In this document: in pieces, positions 23,623 through 34,591 of the stretch
Layout: every line of letters starts with the position of its first letter
Numbering within the stretch: position 1 is the stretch's first letter
From: Nymphaea colorata
Taxonomy: Eukaryota; Streptophyta; Magnoliopsida; Nymphaeales; Nymphaeaceae
Length of the DNA stretch: 60,000 nt
Assembly (NCBI RefSeq): GCF_008831285.2
Contig: NC_045145.1
Span: forward strand, 19,840,802-19,900,801
Reading direction: 5' to 3'
Translations under genes and position numbers: made by a program
The notes under the pieces: generated by a model
Database searches by the model: none
What the model saw: the letters and a program-made list of their open reading frames with translations, nothing else
What the model was told of the DNA's origin: nothing

Positions 23623-25476
23623 TCACTGCTGGGATGCGGGTGGTGCGGAGGGGAGGAGGTGCCAGGCGGAGGTGGCAATGAGGGGTCGAGTGTGCCAGCC
23701 GAGCATGAGGCAGCCGTTGTTCTCCTCGACCCTGTAGCCGTCGGCGCCGGCGAAGAGCGCCAGCAACATGCTGGCTTGCTTGAAGGCGTTTGAGCCCAGG
23801 TGGACAGGGGCAAAGCCTGCAGCCGCCATGCGCGCCCTCCACTGGATGAGCGTCTCGTGGCGCTCCACCCGCTCCGATCCCTCGCACGCCACGATGTTGC
23901 AGATCTGCCGCCCCAAGTAGACCTCGGACATGAGCTGGTCCTGCGCAGCGGCAGGGGACGTCCCTCCGCCGCAGCCCTCCAGCGAGTCGAAGAGCGACGA
24001 ATAGTAGTGAAGCGCCTCCGTGAAGCGGTCCAGGAAGATGGGGCTGTTGTGGTTCGCCTCCGGCTCGACCACCGTCACGATCTTCGGCCGGACGTCGCGC
24101 ACTAGCTTGAAAACCCTGTCGATGGCTCCAGGCTGACCCAGCAGCCGATGCAGCTCGAAGATAGAGTTGACCGCCACCGCTTCGACGTCGGAAGGGCGGA
24201 GTTCAAGCATGTAAGCCTCGATGTCCGCCAGGCTGTTGGCCACTAAGCCGCGGTATTCGAACTCGACGTTGATCGTCTCCGCGAGCTGTGCGAGCTTCCA
24301 GCCGACCTCCTGCAAGGGGTCCGAGTTGTCTGGCTGGGGTGGCCCGATACCCGTGAGGCGGAAGGCGGGAGGGCCACCGGGACGAAGAGCAAGCGCCTGC
24401 ATGAGTGCCGGCCACTGCATCCCTTGTTTCATGCCGAAGTCGATCACATGGACGCGGGAGCAGCCGGAGAAGGCCTCCAGGATAGCCTGATTGGCGGTGA
24501 AATGGGCGAACTTGAGGTAAGGACAGGCCTCGTAGAAGTGCATCTGGAGAAGGTCGCCTATAGAGTCGGAGGGATGATCTTGCGGGTAGAGGCGGTAGAT
24601 CCGGCGAGCCAGAGCCTCTGCAAAGAAGTTGGCAACCTTCCTCATAGCGCCGGCCTGGGAAGTAGCCAGGACGCTTATCTGCTTCACCAGGGCATCCGCC
24701 AGCTTGAGGTTGTCCTGCTGCACCGCCTCCGCGCAGGCCATCAGGGTGTGAACCAGCCGGATGCCCGTCTCTTGCGAATCCACAACTACAACCGGCCGCG
24801 GTTCCGGTGCTGGCGCCGCCGACGCCGAAACCTGACATGATTTGAGACGCTTTTTCTCTCTGGAGCCCTCGCGACCGTACACGACATCCTCTATGCCTGA
24901 AGAGCCATCATCATCGAAATCTTGAGGAGGCGGCGGCGGCGGCTGCGGCGGAGGAAGGGTGGTTTCTTTGATGCTGGCGGAGGTGGAGGACTCCGCGGGC
25001 TGGAGGTTGACACGATGGTCGGAGTCCCAAACCGGATGTGTGGTGGTGGTGGTGGTGGATGTGGAGAAATTGGTATCGGCAGCCCCCAAATTGGGGCAAA
25101 CAGGGTTGAGCTCGGTGAGCATAGTATCAATCCACGTTGCGATATCGGAGGGGTTGTAGTGGATGGTCTCGGAGGAGAGATGGAAGATGCCATCCTCCTG
25201 AGCGTTCCCCATCACCATCTCCAATTGTTCCAGCTTTTGGGCCACCTCCGCCATGTCCGACGTCCGGACGTTGTATCCCAGTGCCGCTAGCAGCTCGTCC
25301 ACCCCGGTGTCGACTTCCTGCATTTTGCCCTTCCCGCTAGAGGCCATGGCCGAGTACCCAACTCCTGCTCCTGCTCCTCCTCCGCTTCCTCCACTACCAG
25401 CAGCAGCTCCTCCTCCGCCTTGGGGCTGTTGCTGGTGATGAGGACGAATCTGATTTTGGGGATACTCCCTCTTCAT
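23623..25476 (-). CDS. GAI: DELLA protein (GRAS family gibberellin-signalling repressor)
   Basis: Intronless frame of 617 residues from ATG (25476) to TGA (23623). The N-terminal regulatory domain has a Gly/Ala-rich stretch (20-40), the DELLA motif itself (60-64, in [10 protein letters not shown]), LEQLE (82-86) and TIHYNPSD (104-111), the latter with Ile where Val is usual. Then come a Thr run (about 139-146), a proline run (175-184) and a basic cluster KKRLK (208-212), probably nuclear import. The GRAS domain runs from about 240: a leucine-rich part ([14 protein letters not shown]), VHVID (342-346), the PFYRE region (about 465-500) and a SAW ending ([15 protein letters not shown], 593-607). 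Family knowledge: nuclear DELLAs block growth factors such as PIFs until GA-bound GID1 and the SCF-SLY1/GID2 ligase remove them. Both GID1 contact motifs are intact, so it should be GA-responsive. The CDS is GC-rich compared with its flanks. Which paralogue it is (GAI, RGA, RGL or SLR1 type) cannot be settled here. Confidence 0.98.
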   Translation of the reverse strand: MKREYPQNQIRPHHQQQPQGGGGAAAGSGGSGGGAGAGVGYSAMASSGKGKMQEVDTGVDELLAALGYNVRTSDMAEVAQKLEQLEMVMGNAQEDGIFHLSSETIHYNPSDIATWIDTMLTELNPVCPNLGAADTNFSTSTTTTTTHPVWDSDHRVNLQPAESSTSASIKETTLPPPQPPPPPPQDFDDDGSSGIEDVVYGREGSREKKRLKSCQVSASAAPAPEPRPVVVVDSQETGIRLVHTLMACAEAVQQDNLKLADALVKQISVLATSQAGAMRKVANFFAEALARRIYRLYPQDHPSDSIGDLLQMHFYEACPYLKFAHFTANQAILEAFSGCSRVHVIDFGMKQGMQWPALMQALALRPGGPPAFRLTGIGPPQPDNSDPLQEVGWKLAQLAETINVEFEYRGLVANSLADIEAYMLELRPSDVEAVAVNSIFELHRLLGQPGAIDRVFKLVRDVRPKIVTVVEPEANHNSPIFLDRFTEALHYYSSLFDSLEGCGGGTSPAAAQDQLMSEVYLGRQICNIVACEGSERVERHETLIQWRARMAAAGFAPVHLGSNAFKQASMLLALFAGADGYRVEENNGCLMLGWHTRPLIATSAWHLLPSAPPASQQ

Positions 25477-28400
25477 TTCTTTTCTCCTCGTTATAGCCTC
25501 CTTTTCTGAGACTACTCCTCTTGGAACCCTTTTTATTTTATCCAGCCCACCTCACAGGGGAGACGATGGCTCCAAGACTTCCATGGAGTCTCTCTATCGC
25601 GCTGTCTCTCACAGATCGGGGAGTCTGATCACTGAGGCTCTGTCGTCGGAAACACTCGTGAAAGGCGCACTTCCCAATGATAACAAAATTGGCAAGGATT
25701 AAAAAACCAATTTCAAATACAGAGGAAGAAGGACAAGAAAATACCGGGGGATGAGGAAGAGTTGGGGGGAATTAGTCGGAGCAGCGGAAGAAATAGAGGG
25801 AGAAAAAAGGGAGCAACGAGGAAACGGCTACGAGGCTATTCCGCGTTCATCACCACAAAACAAAAGAGAGAACGACGATGGGATTCCAGTTACATGCTTT
25901 CTCCTGCTCGCTCGTCAGAGAGAGAGAGAGATGGGGAGAGACAAATCTTCCTCTCGGAGAGTTGGGCGGCTCAATATACGCACGAGATAGAGAGAGAGAA
26001 ACGTCATACAGCTGCATCGTTCTGGTTTTTACCCATGCTGTCCCATCGTTTCCTTAGTAAAGTTTTCTTTCCATCTAGGGTTCTTTTTGACAAATGAAGG
26101 AGCGAGGGGAAGGTCTCTCTCAAATCCACGTCTCCCTCACTCACACACACACACACTGATTACCCTGCGAGAGAGAGAGAGAGAGATGTTTCCCTCCGTT
26201 GAGGGTGACGGAACGGCCATGGCCCACCCTTGTTTTTGGCAACGCCATATTAATAGGTGACGTCCACATTATGCTCTGCCTTTATCTCTCTCTTGTGGGA
26301 ACGCCATTCTGACAAGGTCATGTGAAGGCGTGGGGACACAATCCCTGGTCCCTCCATGGCAACAGTAATCCTTCTCAATTGCCATTACAGATGAGCTTAC
26401 TTTTCTGTCCTAATGGTTTAAGCATTGAATAGTTTCTTCCCATAAAGCTCAGACGGGGAAGATGATGGAGTTAATAATAATAATAATAAGAACAGGCATC
26501 GGAGGATGCTGCAGCTTTGCCAGAGGAACGAGGTAAAACCGAAGGGGGAGAGAGAGCCAGAGGAGGAGGACTCTTTTATCACGTGGAGGAGCACAGGGTC
26601 CCCTTCTCTTTTATTTAATCGACTCCTCACAAGTAGCCGGTAAAACAGCGGTCAATCGCCTCTGCAGGCCCCGATCTTATCTCAAAGCCCTGCGTCTGCC
26701 ATTTCTCCAACTCGGAGATCAGAGAGAAGGTCCATTTCCCAAACGCCCCTCGCTTTAGATGGAAGGGGAGGGGGGAAAAAAAGAATCTAGAGAGAGAAAG
26801 AGAGATCGGGCGTCCGTACACCCTGCTTTTTACTGGGAAGTCCCCTTCTCCTTCCCCATCGTTTCGGCTTCTCGTGATAAAAATCACTTTTTCTTCAGTA
26901 CCAGACGTATATATATGTATATATATAATATCACACATAAGTTGGAAGCAGGGGCGTTCTGATTATTCTGAACAAAATTCAATTCACACGGTGGAGACGG
27001 AATCCCGGGGACCTGGCGAAAAGCGCTCACTCTCCCTCTCTCTCATGGGTGGGGACTCGGGAGAGGGTCGGCCGGAAAAGACGTCCTCCGGCGACGGGAC
27101 GGTGTTGGGGGAAAGCGAGAAAAATATTAAAAAATTTTCCAAGGAAGGGAAAGGTTGCAGCATATCTGCTTCCATTATTTCCCGGCAGATAAAAATGGTT
27201 TTCTATTCAACCTCCTCCCATGATGATGAAGGTAGGCAGGCTCTGGCTCTGGGTGGTACGGTGCACCCCCACCCTCCATCTTATCTTCCTTCTGACGGTG
27301 CCACCTGTGCAGCGGCGGCTGAGTCGTCTGCTGCCACCCATAATTGCTCTCCGCTTTCCCTCCCCAGCACTTTTTAGTTCCGGAAATATATATAAAAAAA
27401 AAGAAATTGTCATTTTTCATGCCTGCAACTCGGAGCTCCGGCTTGGTGGGTTGGAGTGATAGATTAAACGCAACTGGCGGAGGGAGGCACGTGCTTATTT
27501 CGCTTGCCGGAATCCTCTCATGCCATTCGAAACAATACTTAAAATTTAGGAGTAATTGAAGCTTGCCCAACTCTGAACATGGTGGTTAGTTAGATCGAGA
27601 TGCATTAGTCCTCCAGGGTTGAAGTTTGTGATTCGAACCTTGAGGAGAAAAAAGAAAAAACAAGGCCAAGACGAACCACTGCAAGAAAGTTTATGAGATC
27701 CTTCTCATTAATCAACGCGCGTTTGATGCAAGAATCTTTTCCGGTTCACAAAAAGGAAAGGAATCGTACGACCCAGGGAGGTGAGAGTTGAATCGTTCGT
27801 GGGTGGGCGAATCTGGCTGCCACGATGCTGCACATCTTTTGAGTTGGGAAAGTTGAGGAGAAAAACGTGGGGATCGGCTTCGATATGCATGATTCGAAAC
27901 GGTTTGCCCGATCGAGGAAGACGGTGCAGCATACGGAAACGATTCGATCAAAAAAGTTTGCTCGAGCGACATGATCTGGACGCCGATACGAATTGATGGC
28001 GGACCCTCGTTCATCAGAAAGATAGACGGGGAAGGAAATCGGAATGGCGAGAACGGCGGAGTCCGCAGGCCGGCGACATGGCGTCCATAGGAGAGACCAG
28101 AGACCGGTTTCCATGGATTGTCGAGGCCGTACGACAGGACATGTCACGAGGAGCATGTGATAAGGGATGGAGGGGTGAAAAAAACTTTCCTCCTCTTAGT
28201 TTTATCTTCTCTAGGGACTTAACTCTCAGTCGATCGGATGAAAAACTATTTTCCCCGTTCTTCCATGGCTGCTCTGGCTCTTTCCTGCGCCTCAAAAAAC
28301 AAAAAGAAGAAAAGCCCACGAAGATGACGAAACCTTTTTGCAACTTTCACATGCAGTAAAAATAAAATGTAGTTTACAGAGAAGTAGCCATTTATTCTTC

Positions 28401-29740
28401 CGAGTTTCAACCTTCCTGTTTACAGAGAGAGAGAGAGAGAGAGAGAATCTGAAAACAGGAAATGGGAGAGCCTGTCTCCGTCCGCTCCGCTTGGTGGATC
28501 CCATCGCACGCCTCTCAATGTGACAGGCCCTGAACAGAGAACTCATTTACCAAAAGCTTTGGCACTTACCCGCCGGTCCCTCCTCTCTCTCTGAGTTCTC
28601 CATAATTTGTTCTCCAAAAGCTTTCGTTGGTCGGCTCATATTTTAGCCAATTTTTATATGTTATAGATAAGCGCCAAGTACTGGCTCTCCAATATAATAA
28701 GATCAAACCCGTTGAGTATGTGCACATTATTATGTAGCAGTTTTTGTTTTCCACGGGTGCACATTTTGTTATAAATTCAAATACGGCTCCATCTTTCTGA
28801 TTTTCCAGATAGGTGGCCAGTTTTTGCACAAACAGGCAAGAAATGAGAAAGTTCCTCGCTACCAACTTTGCCTTTTAAATCCAACACATGTTCTGCACTA
28901 TCACAACTCATGCCGGAAAAATCTTTTCCGACCATATCTACCAGAACCAGTTTTTAGGTTGCAAAACGCGACAAGGCACCGGTGCTAAAACACCATTCAA
29001 TTAGAATCAACGGAATATCGGTTTCTTCCTTGGCTTTAGAATGAAACCACGGAAGAAGACTTCAAATTTCTATATGTCCACTTGCCGTTCGGTGTTAGAA
29101 AAAATATTTACTACGCAATAGGCGTTCACGCCTGCTAGACTTACTTCTAGCCTCCTCTGAGTCGCCGGTGTTGCCCACCCTCCCATGCCTACGGGAGGAA
29201 AAGACAGAGCTGCTCTTCAAAATCTACCTTGGCAACTCTTACACTGTCGCGACACCGAAACAGTGGTAAAAGCGGAGGGGGAGAGAGAGACAGAGGCGTC
29301 GACACTGATCTAGAGAGTTCTCATTTGTTTATTACCGAGCAAAAAAACAGAACGATAACTGTGAAAACGGGGGTGGGGTCATGAACATTTGCCAAAAGAG
29401 GGAAAAGACTCCATGGAATTATTCATGATCTGGGTTTCCATTATGTGCTTGAACGCCATTAAAGGCAGGGAAGATGAGACATAAGAAAGTGCCCATGGCC
29501 CACGCCAGGTCGGCAGGTCCTCTCCCCCTCCGTCTCGCAGGAGGGGCTAGCTGCCTGGTCCCTCCCCTACTCACACCACCATCATCGATCTTCTCTTCTG
29601 GATATGGTAGCGATCATCTCTGGTTTCTTCAGCACGTGATTCACAGTTGTATATAGACATATATATTATGGCAAGGGCCAGACGCGGCCATGAGATTTAA
29701 GACGACGACATCGAGAAGATGCTCAGGCAGCATGATGCAT
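25477..29740 (-). promoter_or_regulatory. DELLA 5' leader and upstream region
   Basis: About 4.3 kb between the DELLA start and the retroelement. Read on the minus strand it contains several CT/GA tracts (near 25918-25930, 26170-26186 and 28424-28446). A CACGTG G-box core lies near 26580 (another near 27488), and a TATATT-type sequence near 25973-25980 could be a core promoter. A mini-uORF lies at 25552-25584. I see no coding frame with a recognisable domain. The transcription start and possible 5' UTR introns cannot be fixed without RNA data. Confidence 0.45.
25552..25584 (-). promoter_or_regulatory. Possible 10-residue uORF in the DELLA 5' leader
   Basis: On the minus strand an ATG at 25584 opens 10 codons and closes with TGA at 25552, ending 75 bases before the DELLA ATG. 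It sits well within the distance of a normal 5' leader. Whether the mRNA includes it is not known. Confidence 0.4.
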
Positions 29741-29745
29741 GGCAG
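29741..29745. repeat. Target site duplication, left copy
   Basis: GGCAG directly precedes the TG of the left LTR. The same five bases follow the right LTR at 34587-34591. Confidence 0.95.
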
Positions 29746-30032
29746 TGTAAGCAATAAAGGAAATGTCGACCGAGGTACAACACGATGGTCACGAGATAAC
29801 GAGGGAATGAGAAAAGGAAAAGATAAATTGCTTGATTTCTTGTGTCTACAGCCTCTTTAATTTATAACTACAGGAGACAAAAAAACGGGAAACAAATAAA
29901 CTGAAACGTAAACAAATCTCGCAACAAGAAACTGAAACAAATCACGCATGATTTTGGTAATCCACGTGAATCCCGGAATACCGTTTTTCGTGCGCTCAAA
30001 GATAGCTAATTTAGTTAACAAATTAACTAACA
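29746..30032 (-). repeat. 3' LTR (left)
   Basis: 287 bp, identical to the right LTR except one G for A (AACGAGGGAATG here, AACGAGAGAATG there). It contains a minus-strand TATAAATTA at 29858-29866. It ends with a perfect 8-bp inverted repeat TTAGTTAA/TTAACTAA around a 4-base loop. Transcripts starting here would run toward the DELLA gene. Confidence 0.96.
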
Positions 30033-30043
30033 AAACTCCCCCT
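30033..30043 (-). other. Polypurine tract of the copia element
   Basis: Read on the minus strand it is AGGGGGAGTTT and directly abuts the 3' LTR, the expected place for plus-strand priming. Confidence 0.85.
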
Positions 30044-30055
30044 AATTTGTTATCT

Positions 30056-33000
30056 TCACTTTATCTCGACAACGCCAATTCTGTTGCGGAGTTCGAGAAA
30101 TCGAATGCGTCCGAGTGGCTTCGTTAACACATCCGCAAGCTGTTCCTTGGTTTCCGTATGTTCGAGGAAGATGTGCCCTGCTTCGACACAATCACGGATG
30201 AAGTGATATCGTGTGTCGATGTGCTTGCTCCGGTCATGGAGGACGGGGTTCTTGCTGAGCGCAATTGCAGACTTGTTATCCACCTTGAGTTTCGGTACCT
30301 GTATCTTCCGTTCCATAAGTTCCTGCAGTAGCCGATGAAACCATACTCCTTGGCACGTTGCTGTTGCAGCGGCGATGTACTCAGCCTCACATGAAGAGAG
30401 AGCAACAACCCGCTGCTTCTGAGATTGCCATGAGATTGGACTCATGCCGAGAAAAAAAAAAGACGCCGGTGGTGCTCTTCCGGCCATCAAGATCTCCAGC
30501 CATGTCGCTGTCACTGTATCCCAACAGGAGCAGTCCACCTCCTTCTCTTGGGTAGATGACCCCGAAACCTCGTGTCCCGGCAATGTATCGGAGGATATGC
30601 TTCACTGCGGCAAAATGATCCTCTCGTGGATCCTCCATGAATCGACTCACATACCCAACAGCAAACACAATGTCCGGTCGGGTGTGAGTTAGATATCGCA
30701 GGCTTCCCACCACACTACGGTAGCGAGTGGCATCTACTGATGGAGCTGTTGAGGCCTTGGACAATTTGAGCCTTTCTTCCATCGGTGTGAGACATGGATT
30801 GCAGTCCGCCATGCCGCTCTGGTGTAAAAGCTTCTCGGCATAAGCTCTTTGGCAGAGTGTGATCCCGCCTTTTCCTTGGTTCACCTCAATACCAAGGTAA
30901 TATGTGAGTAACCCCATATCACTCATGTGAAATAGGGACATCATCTCACGCTTGAATTTTGTGATGCCACTTATGTTGGTTCCAGTGATGATCAAATCAT
31001 CAACGTAGACACCGACGATTAGCACCTCGCCATGCTCCCGTCGTGTGTATATTGCGTGCTCATCCTTGCATCGACTGAAACCCAGATTCTGGAGGCTAGC
31101 ATCCAGCTTGGCATTCCAAGCACGTGGGGCTTGACGCAGTCCGTACAGTGCCTTACGCAACCTGAGCACCTTGTGCTCCTGCTTGTTGACGACGAATCCT
31201 GGTGGCTGTTGTACATAAACCTCCTCCACCAAGTCCCCATTCAGGAATGCGTACTTCACGTCCATGTGATGTACGGACCAGCCTTCATGTGCCGACAATG
31301 CCAACAAGAGCCGCACTGACTCCATGCGCGCGACAGGAGCAAAGACTTCCTCGAAATCAATCCCTTCACGTTGCGCATATCCCTTCGCTACAAGTCGCGC
31401 CTTGTGCTTGGTGATGCCGCCATGTTCATCTCGCTTGACCTTGAAGACCCACTTCAAGCCAATCGCGTGATGCCCTGCAGGGAGCTCGACCAACTCCCAG
31501 GTGTTGTTTTCCTTGATGGACTTCATCTCCTCCAACATTGCTCGACGCCAAACTGGATCTCGTTCAGCCGCGCCGAACGTGGTAGGCTCTTCCGCACTCA
31601 CCATATGCAACGCGCCGGTGATTTGTGCCTCATCGGGTGGGAGCCCAAGGATGTCGCTTACGAGTCTGAAACGTCGTGGTGCACCATCATCGTCGTCGAG
31701 CTCGGCGAGGGCCTCAGTCGTTGGTGATGCATATTGCCCACCTGGAGCGTGGTCCGATGTGCTTGGTGGTGGCGACTCATGCTGCTCCCCCGCAGTCGTA
31801 GCATCTCCTGAGGCAACGATTGTCTCATGCTCGATGATGAAGTCTGTACTTGATGCAGCTAACTGGCCTTCGGGTTCCGCCCAATCCCAACTGGCCTTCT
31901 CGTCAAACACCACGTCACGAGAGATGTGAACCCGACGAGCAACCGGATCAAACAAGCGATATGCCTTTGACCCTGGTTCGTAGCCAAGCAACACCATCTT
32001 CTGGCTGCGATCATCAAGCTTCTTCAGATCTGGTCGAGAGACCTTCACATGCGCGATGCAACCAAATGTGCGCAGGAAGGAGACATACGGCTTCCTCCCA
32101 TGCCAAGCTTCAAATGGCGTTTTGCCATTCAAGCTCTTCGTGGGCGATCTGTTCAAGAGGAACACTGCAGTGGTGACAGCTTCTCCCCAGAACTCGGGTG
32201 GCATTTTCTTTGCCTTGAGTAAGCTGCGTGCCATGCCGACGATGGTTTGGTTGCGCCGCTCGACGACACCATTTTGTTGAGGCGAATATGGTGCCGTGAG
32301 CTGCCGTGCAACCCCTCGATCTGCGCAGTACCGCTCGAACTCGATCGAAGTAAATTCTCCCCCTCGATCAGTTCGTAGTGTGCGTAGACGCCGCCCAGTC
32401 TCAACCTCCACGCTAGTTTGGAACTGCTTGATGGCAGGCAATGCTTGATTTTTACCTGCAAGAAGGTATAGCCACATGTGGCGGCTGGCATCATCCACTA
32501 GGAGGAGGAAGTAGCGTTTGCCACCGTTCGTTGCTGGTGTGATGGGTCCACACAAATCGCCGTGCACTAGATCGAGCAAGCCGTCAGCTCGATGATGTGT
32601 TGACGCCGGAAACGGAGCACGCCTCTGCTTGCCGGCGAGGTAATGGTCGCAGATCTCCACCGGACGATTAATGACCGGGAGCCCGTGCACCATGTCATCT
32701 TGCGCCAGCTTTTTTAACGCCTCAAAGTTCAGATGCCCGTAGCGAGCATGCCACAACCACGCCTCTTCATCTTGTTTTGCCAAAAAACAAAGTGGTCCTG
32801 CAATATTCAACTTGAGCATATACAAGCGGTTTTTGGTGCGCGTTACCTTTGCCAGCAGACGATGTTTCTGATCACGGATCTTCATCACTCCCGATCGGAT
32901 CAGCACCTCGCACCCATGCTCATCGAGTTGGCCGATGCTGATGATGCTACTCTTGAGCTTGGGAATGTAGTAGACGTTGGTGATCGTTAGATTCTCTCCG

Positions 33001-34265
33001 TTCTGGCATGCGAACGCCACCGTGCCACGTCCGTGAATGTCAACTATCGATCCATCACCAAATTTCACCGAGCCGGTGATGCCCGAGTCCATCTCAGTAA
33101 AGTGGTAGCTTTTGCCGGTCATATGGTTGCTGGCACCCGTGTCCAGGTACCACATGTCGTCGCGGCGCTTTCCCTCACACCCAAGATTCACCTGCGCGTG
33201 CGTCTCATCGAGTTTGACAAAACTTGATGGTGGCGGCTCAACGTTGTCGGTGATGGAGCACACCTGTGCCATGAGGAGTGCTGGCTCCTCGTCATCCTCC
33301 TGGGCGAGATACGCCTTCTCGCGTTGAGGCTGCCGGCAATCTTTCGCCCAATGGCCGATCTTGCCACAGTTGTGACATTTGTCACGACTAGCGTCGCGCT
33401 CACGTCTGGACTCATCGCGTCCACTATTCCGACCGTTGTCGTCCTTCGCAGACCGATTTCCCTTCCAGCGGCGTCGTCCGCGGCCACCACTCTTGCTCGA
33501 CGATCTTCCTGCACCCGGCTTTCCTTTGTGACGTGAGAGCCATTCTTCCTCGGTCAGCAATAGTTTGCTTTCCTTGGAAGCCATGGGTGGTGGTGCTTGA
33601 GAAAGACCGCGCTCGTCGGCGCCCTTCAAACGTCCGGTGACATCTTCGATGGATAGAGTGGCAAAATCGAGCATAGTCTCGATGGTGTAGACGACATGGC
33701 CGAACCTCGGTGGAGCAGCCCGGAGGTACTTCTCAACAGCTTTCTGCTCGTCAACGGGTTCGCCATGTTCTGCGAGTTGAGCCAGTAGAGCGCTCAGCCG
33801 GAGTGCGAAATCCTCCGGATCCTCCCCTTCCTTGAACGCAATCGTCTCGTACTCGAACCGGAGCCTCTGCAGCTTCGATCGACGTACGTGATCGGAGCCA
33901 ATCCGCACGGACTTGATGTAGTCCCATGCTTCCTTGGCTGTTTGCTTCAGGGCGATGGCGCGCATCATCTCCTTCGGGACCGCCTTGATGAGTGCCTCGA
34001 GCGCCGCCCGATCTTCCTGCAGATCGGCGTCGCCGTACTCAATGGCATCCCATAGCCCCCTTGCTTGGAGCATCACTTTCATCACGAGTGACCAATCCGT
34101 GTAGTTGTCGCGCTCGAGCATCGGGTAGGATGTACTTCCGACCTCCCGAATCGTCCTCTGGATCACCCGATGGCGACCCCGACGTGGAACGAGCGGCGAG
34201 TTCGAGCGTCGTTCACGACCTCGGCCTTCACGGCGTGGCGACAAGCTTCCCTCGTGGTTCGACAT
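30056..34265 (-). pseudogene. Copia gag-pol polyprotein, one frame break
   Basis: The first frame opens at ATG 34265, 20 bases after the primer binding site, and runs 1292 codons to 30387. The remaining RNase H part continues in another frame to a stop at 30056. The break coincides with an A10 run at 30452-30461; total length is one base more than a multiple of three. Visible parts: an N-terminal gag domain with a CCHC zinc knuckle (CHNCGKIGHWAKDC, about residue 295), and protease YLDTGASNH (about 373). The integrase has HHCC and D-D-E parts (HGDL, TDRGGEF, NGVVERRN; about 565-670), reverse transcriptase has YVDD (about 1086), and RNase H has SDSDMAGD and, after the break, SSCEAEY. In the HHCC finger the last Cys is Tyr (CDHY, codon at 32640-32642). 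The rest is intact without nonsense codons. The frame break may be real or a homopolymer sequencing error. Confidence 0.93.
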
Positions 34266-34285
34266 CTTCTGGGATCAAGCACAAG

Positions 34286-34297
34286 GCTCTGATACCA
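34286..34297 (-). other. Primer binding site (initiator tRNA-Met)
   Basis: On the minus strand it reads TGGTATCAGAGC, the standard complement of the 3' end of plant initiator tRNA-Met, two bases inside the 5' LTR. Confidence 0.95.
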
Positions 34298-34299
34298 AA

Positions 34300-34586
34300 T
34301 GTAAGCAATAAAGGAAATGTCGACCGAGGTACAACACGATGGTCACGAGATAACGAGAGAATGAGAAAAGGAAAAGATAAATTGCTTGATTTCTTGTGTC
34401 TACAGCCTCTTTAATTTATAACTACAGGAGACAAAAAAACGGGAAACAAATAAACTGAAACGTAAACAAATCTCGCAACAAGAAACTGAAACAAATCACG
34501 CATGATTTTGGTAATCCACGTGAATCCCGGAATACCGTTTTTCGTGCGCTCAAAGATAGCTAATTTAGTTAACAAATTAACTAACA
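34300..34586 (-). repeat. 5' LTR (right), with element promoter
   Basis: 287 bp, the pair of the left LTR. A minus-strand TATAAATTA at 34412-34420 lies about 120 bases from the inner end, a reasonable place for the element's core promoter. The terminal TTAGTTAA/TTAACTAA inverted repeat is also present. Confidence 0.96.
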
Positions 34587-34591
34587 GGCAG
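34587..34591. repeat. Target site duplication, right copy
   Basis: GGCAG directly follows the CA end of the right LTR and matches the left copy exactly. Confidence 0.95.

Larger units (their letters stand above)
29746..34586 (-). mobile_element. Complete Ty1/copia LTR retrotransposon, 4841 bp
   Basis: The element is bounded by 287-bp LTRs starting TG and ending CA, with a 5-bp GGCAG target duplication. Coding is on the minus strand, so the right LTR (34300-34586) is the 5' LTR. A primer binding site complementary to initiator tRNA-Met and a polypurine tract are in place. The single gag-pol frame has the order gag, protease, integrase, reverse transcriptase, RNase H, which defines copia. The LTRs differ at one position out of 287, so the insertion is recent. 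A single frame break and a changed integrase Cys suggest that this copy may not be autonomous. The compact size and short LTRs fit several plant copia lineages; I do not assign one. Confidence 0.97.

Noticed and set aside
24424-25290. Plus-strand open frames across the DELLA gene
   Set aside because: They are shadows of a GC-rich coding sequence on the other strand with low-complexity translations.
31371-32280. Several plus-strand frames of 70-142 codons inside the copia element
   Set aside because: They lie antisense to the intact gag-pol frame and have no domain of their own.
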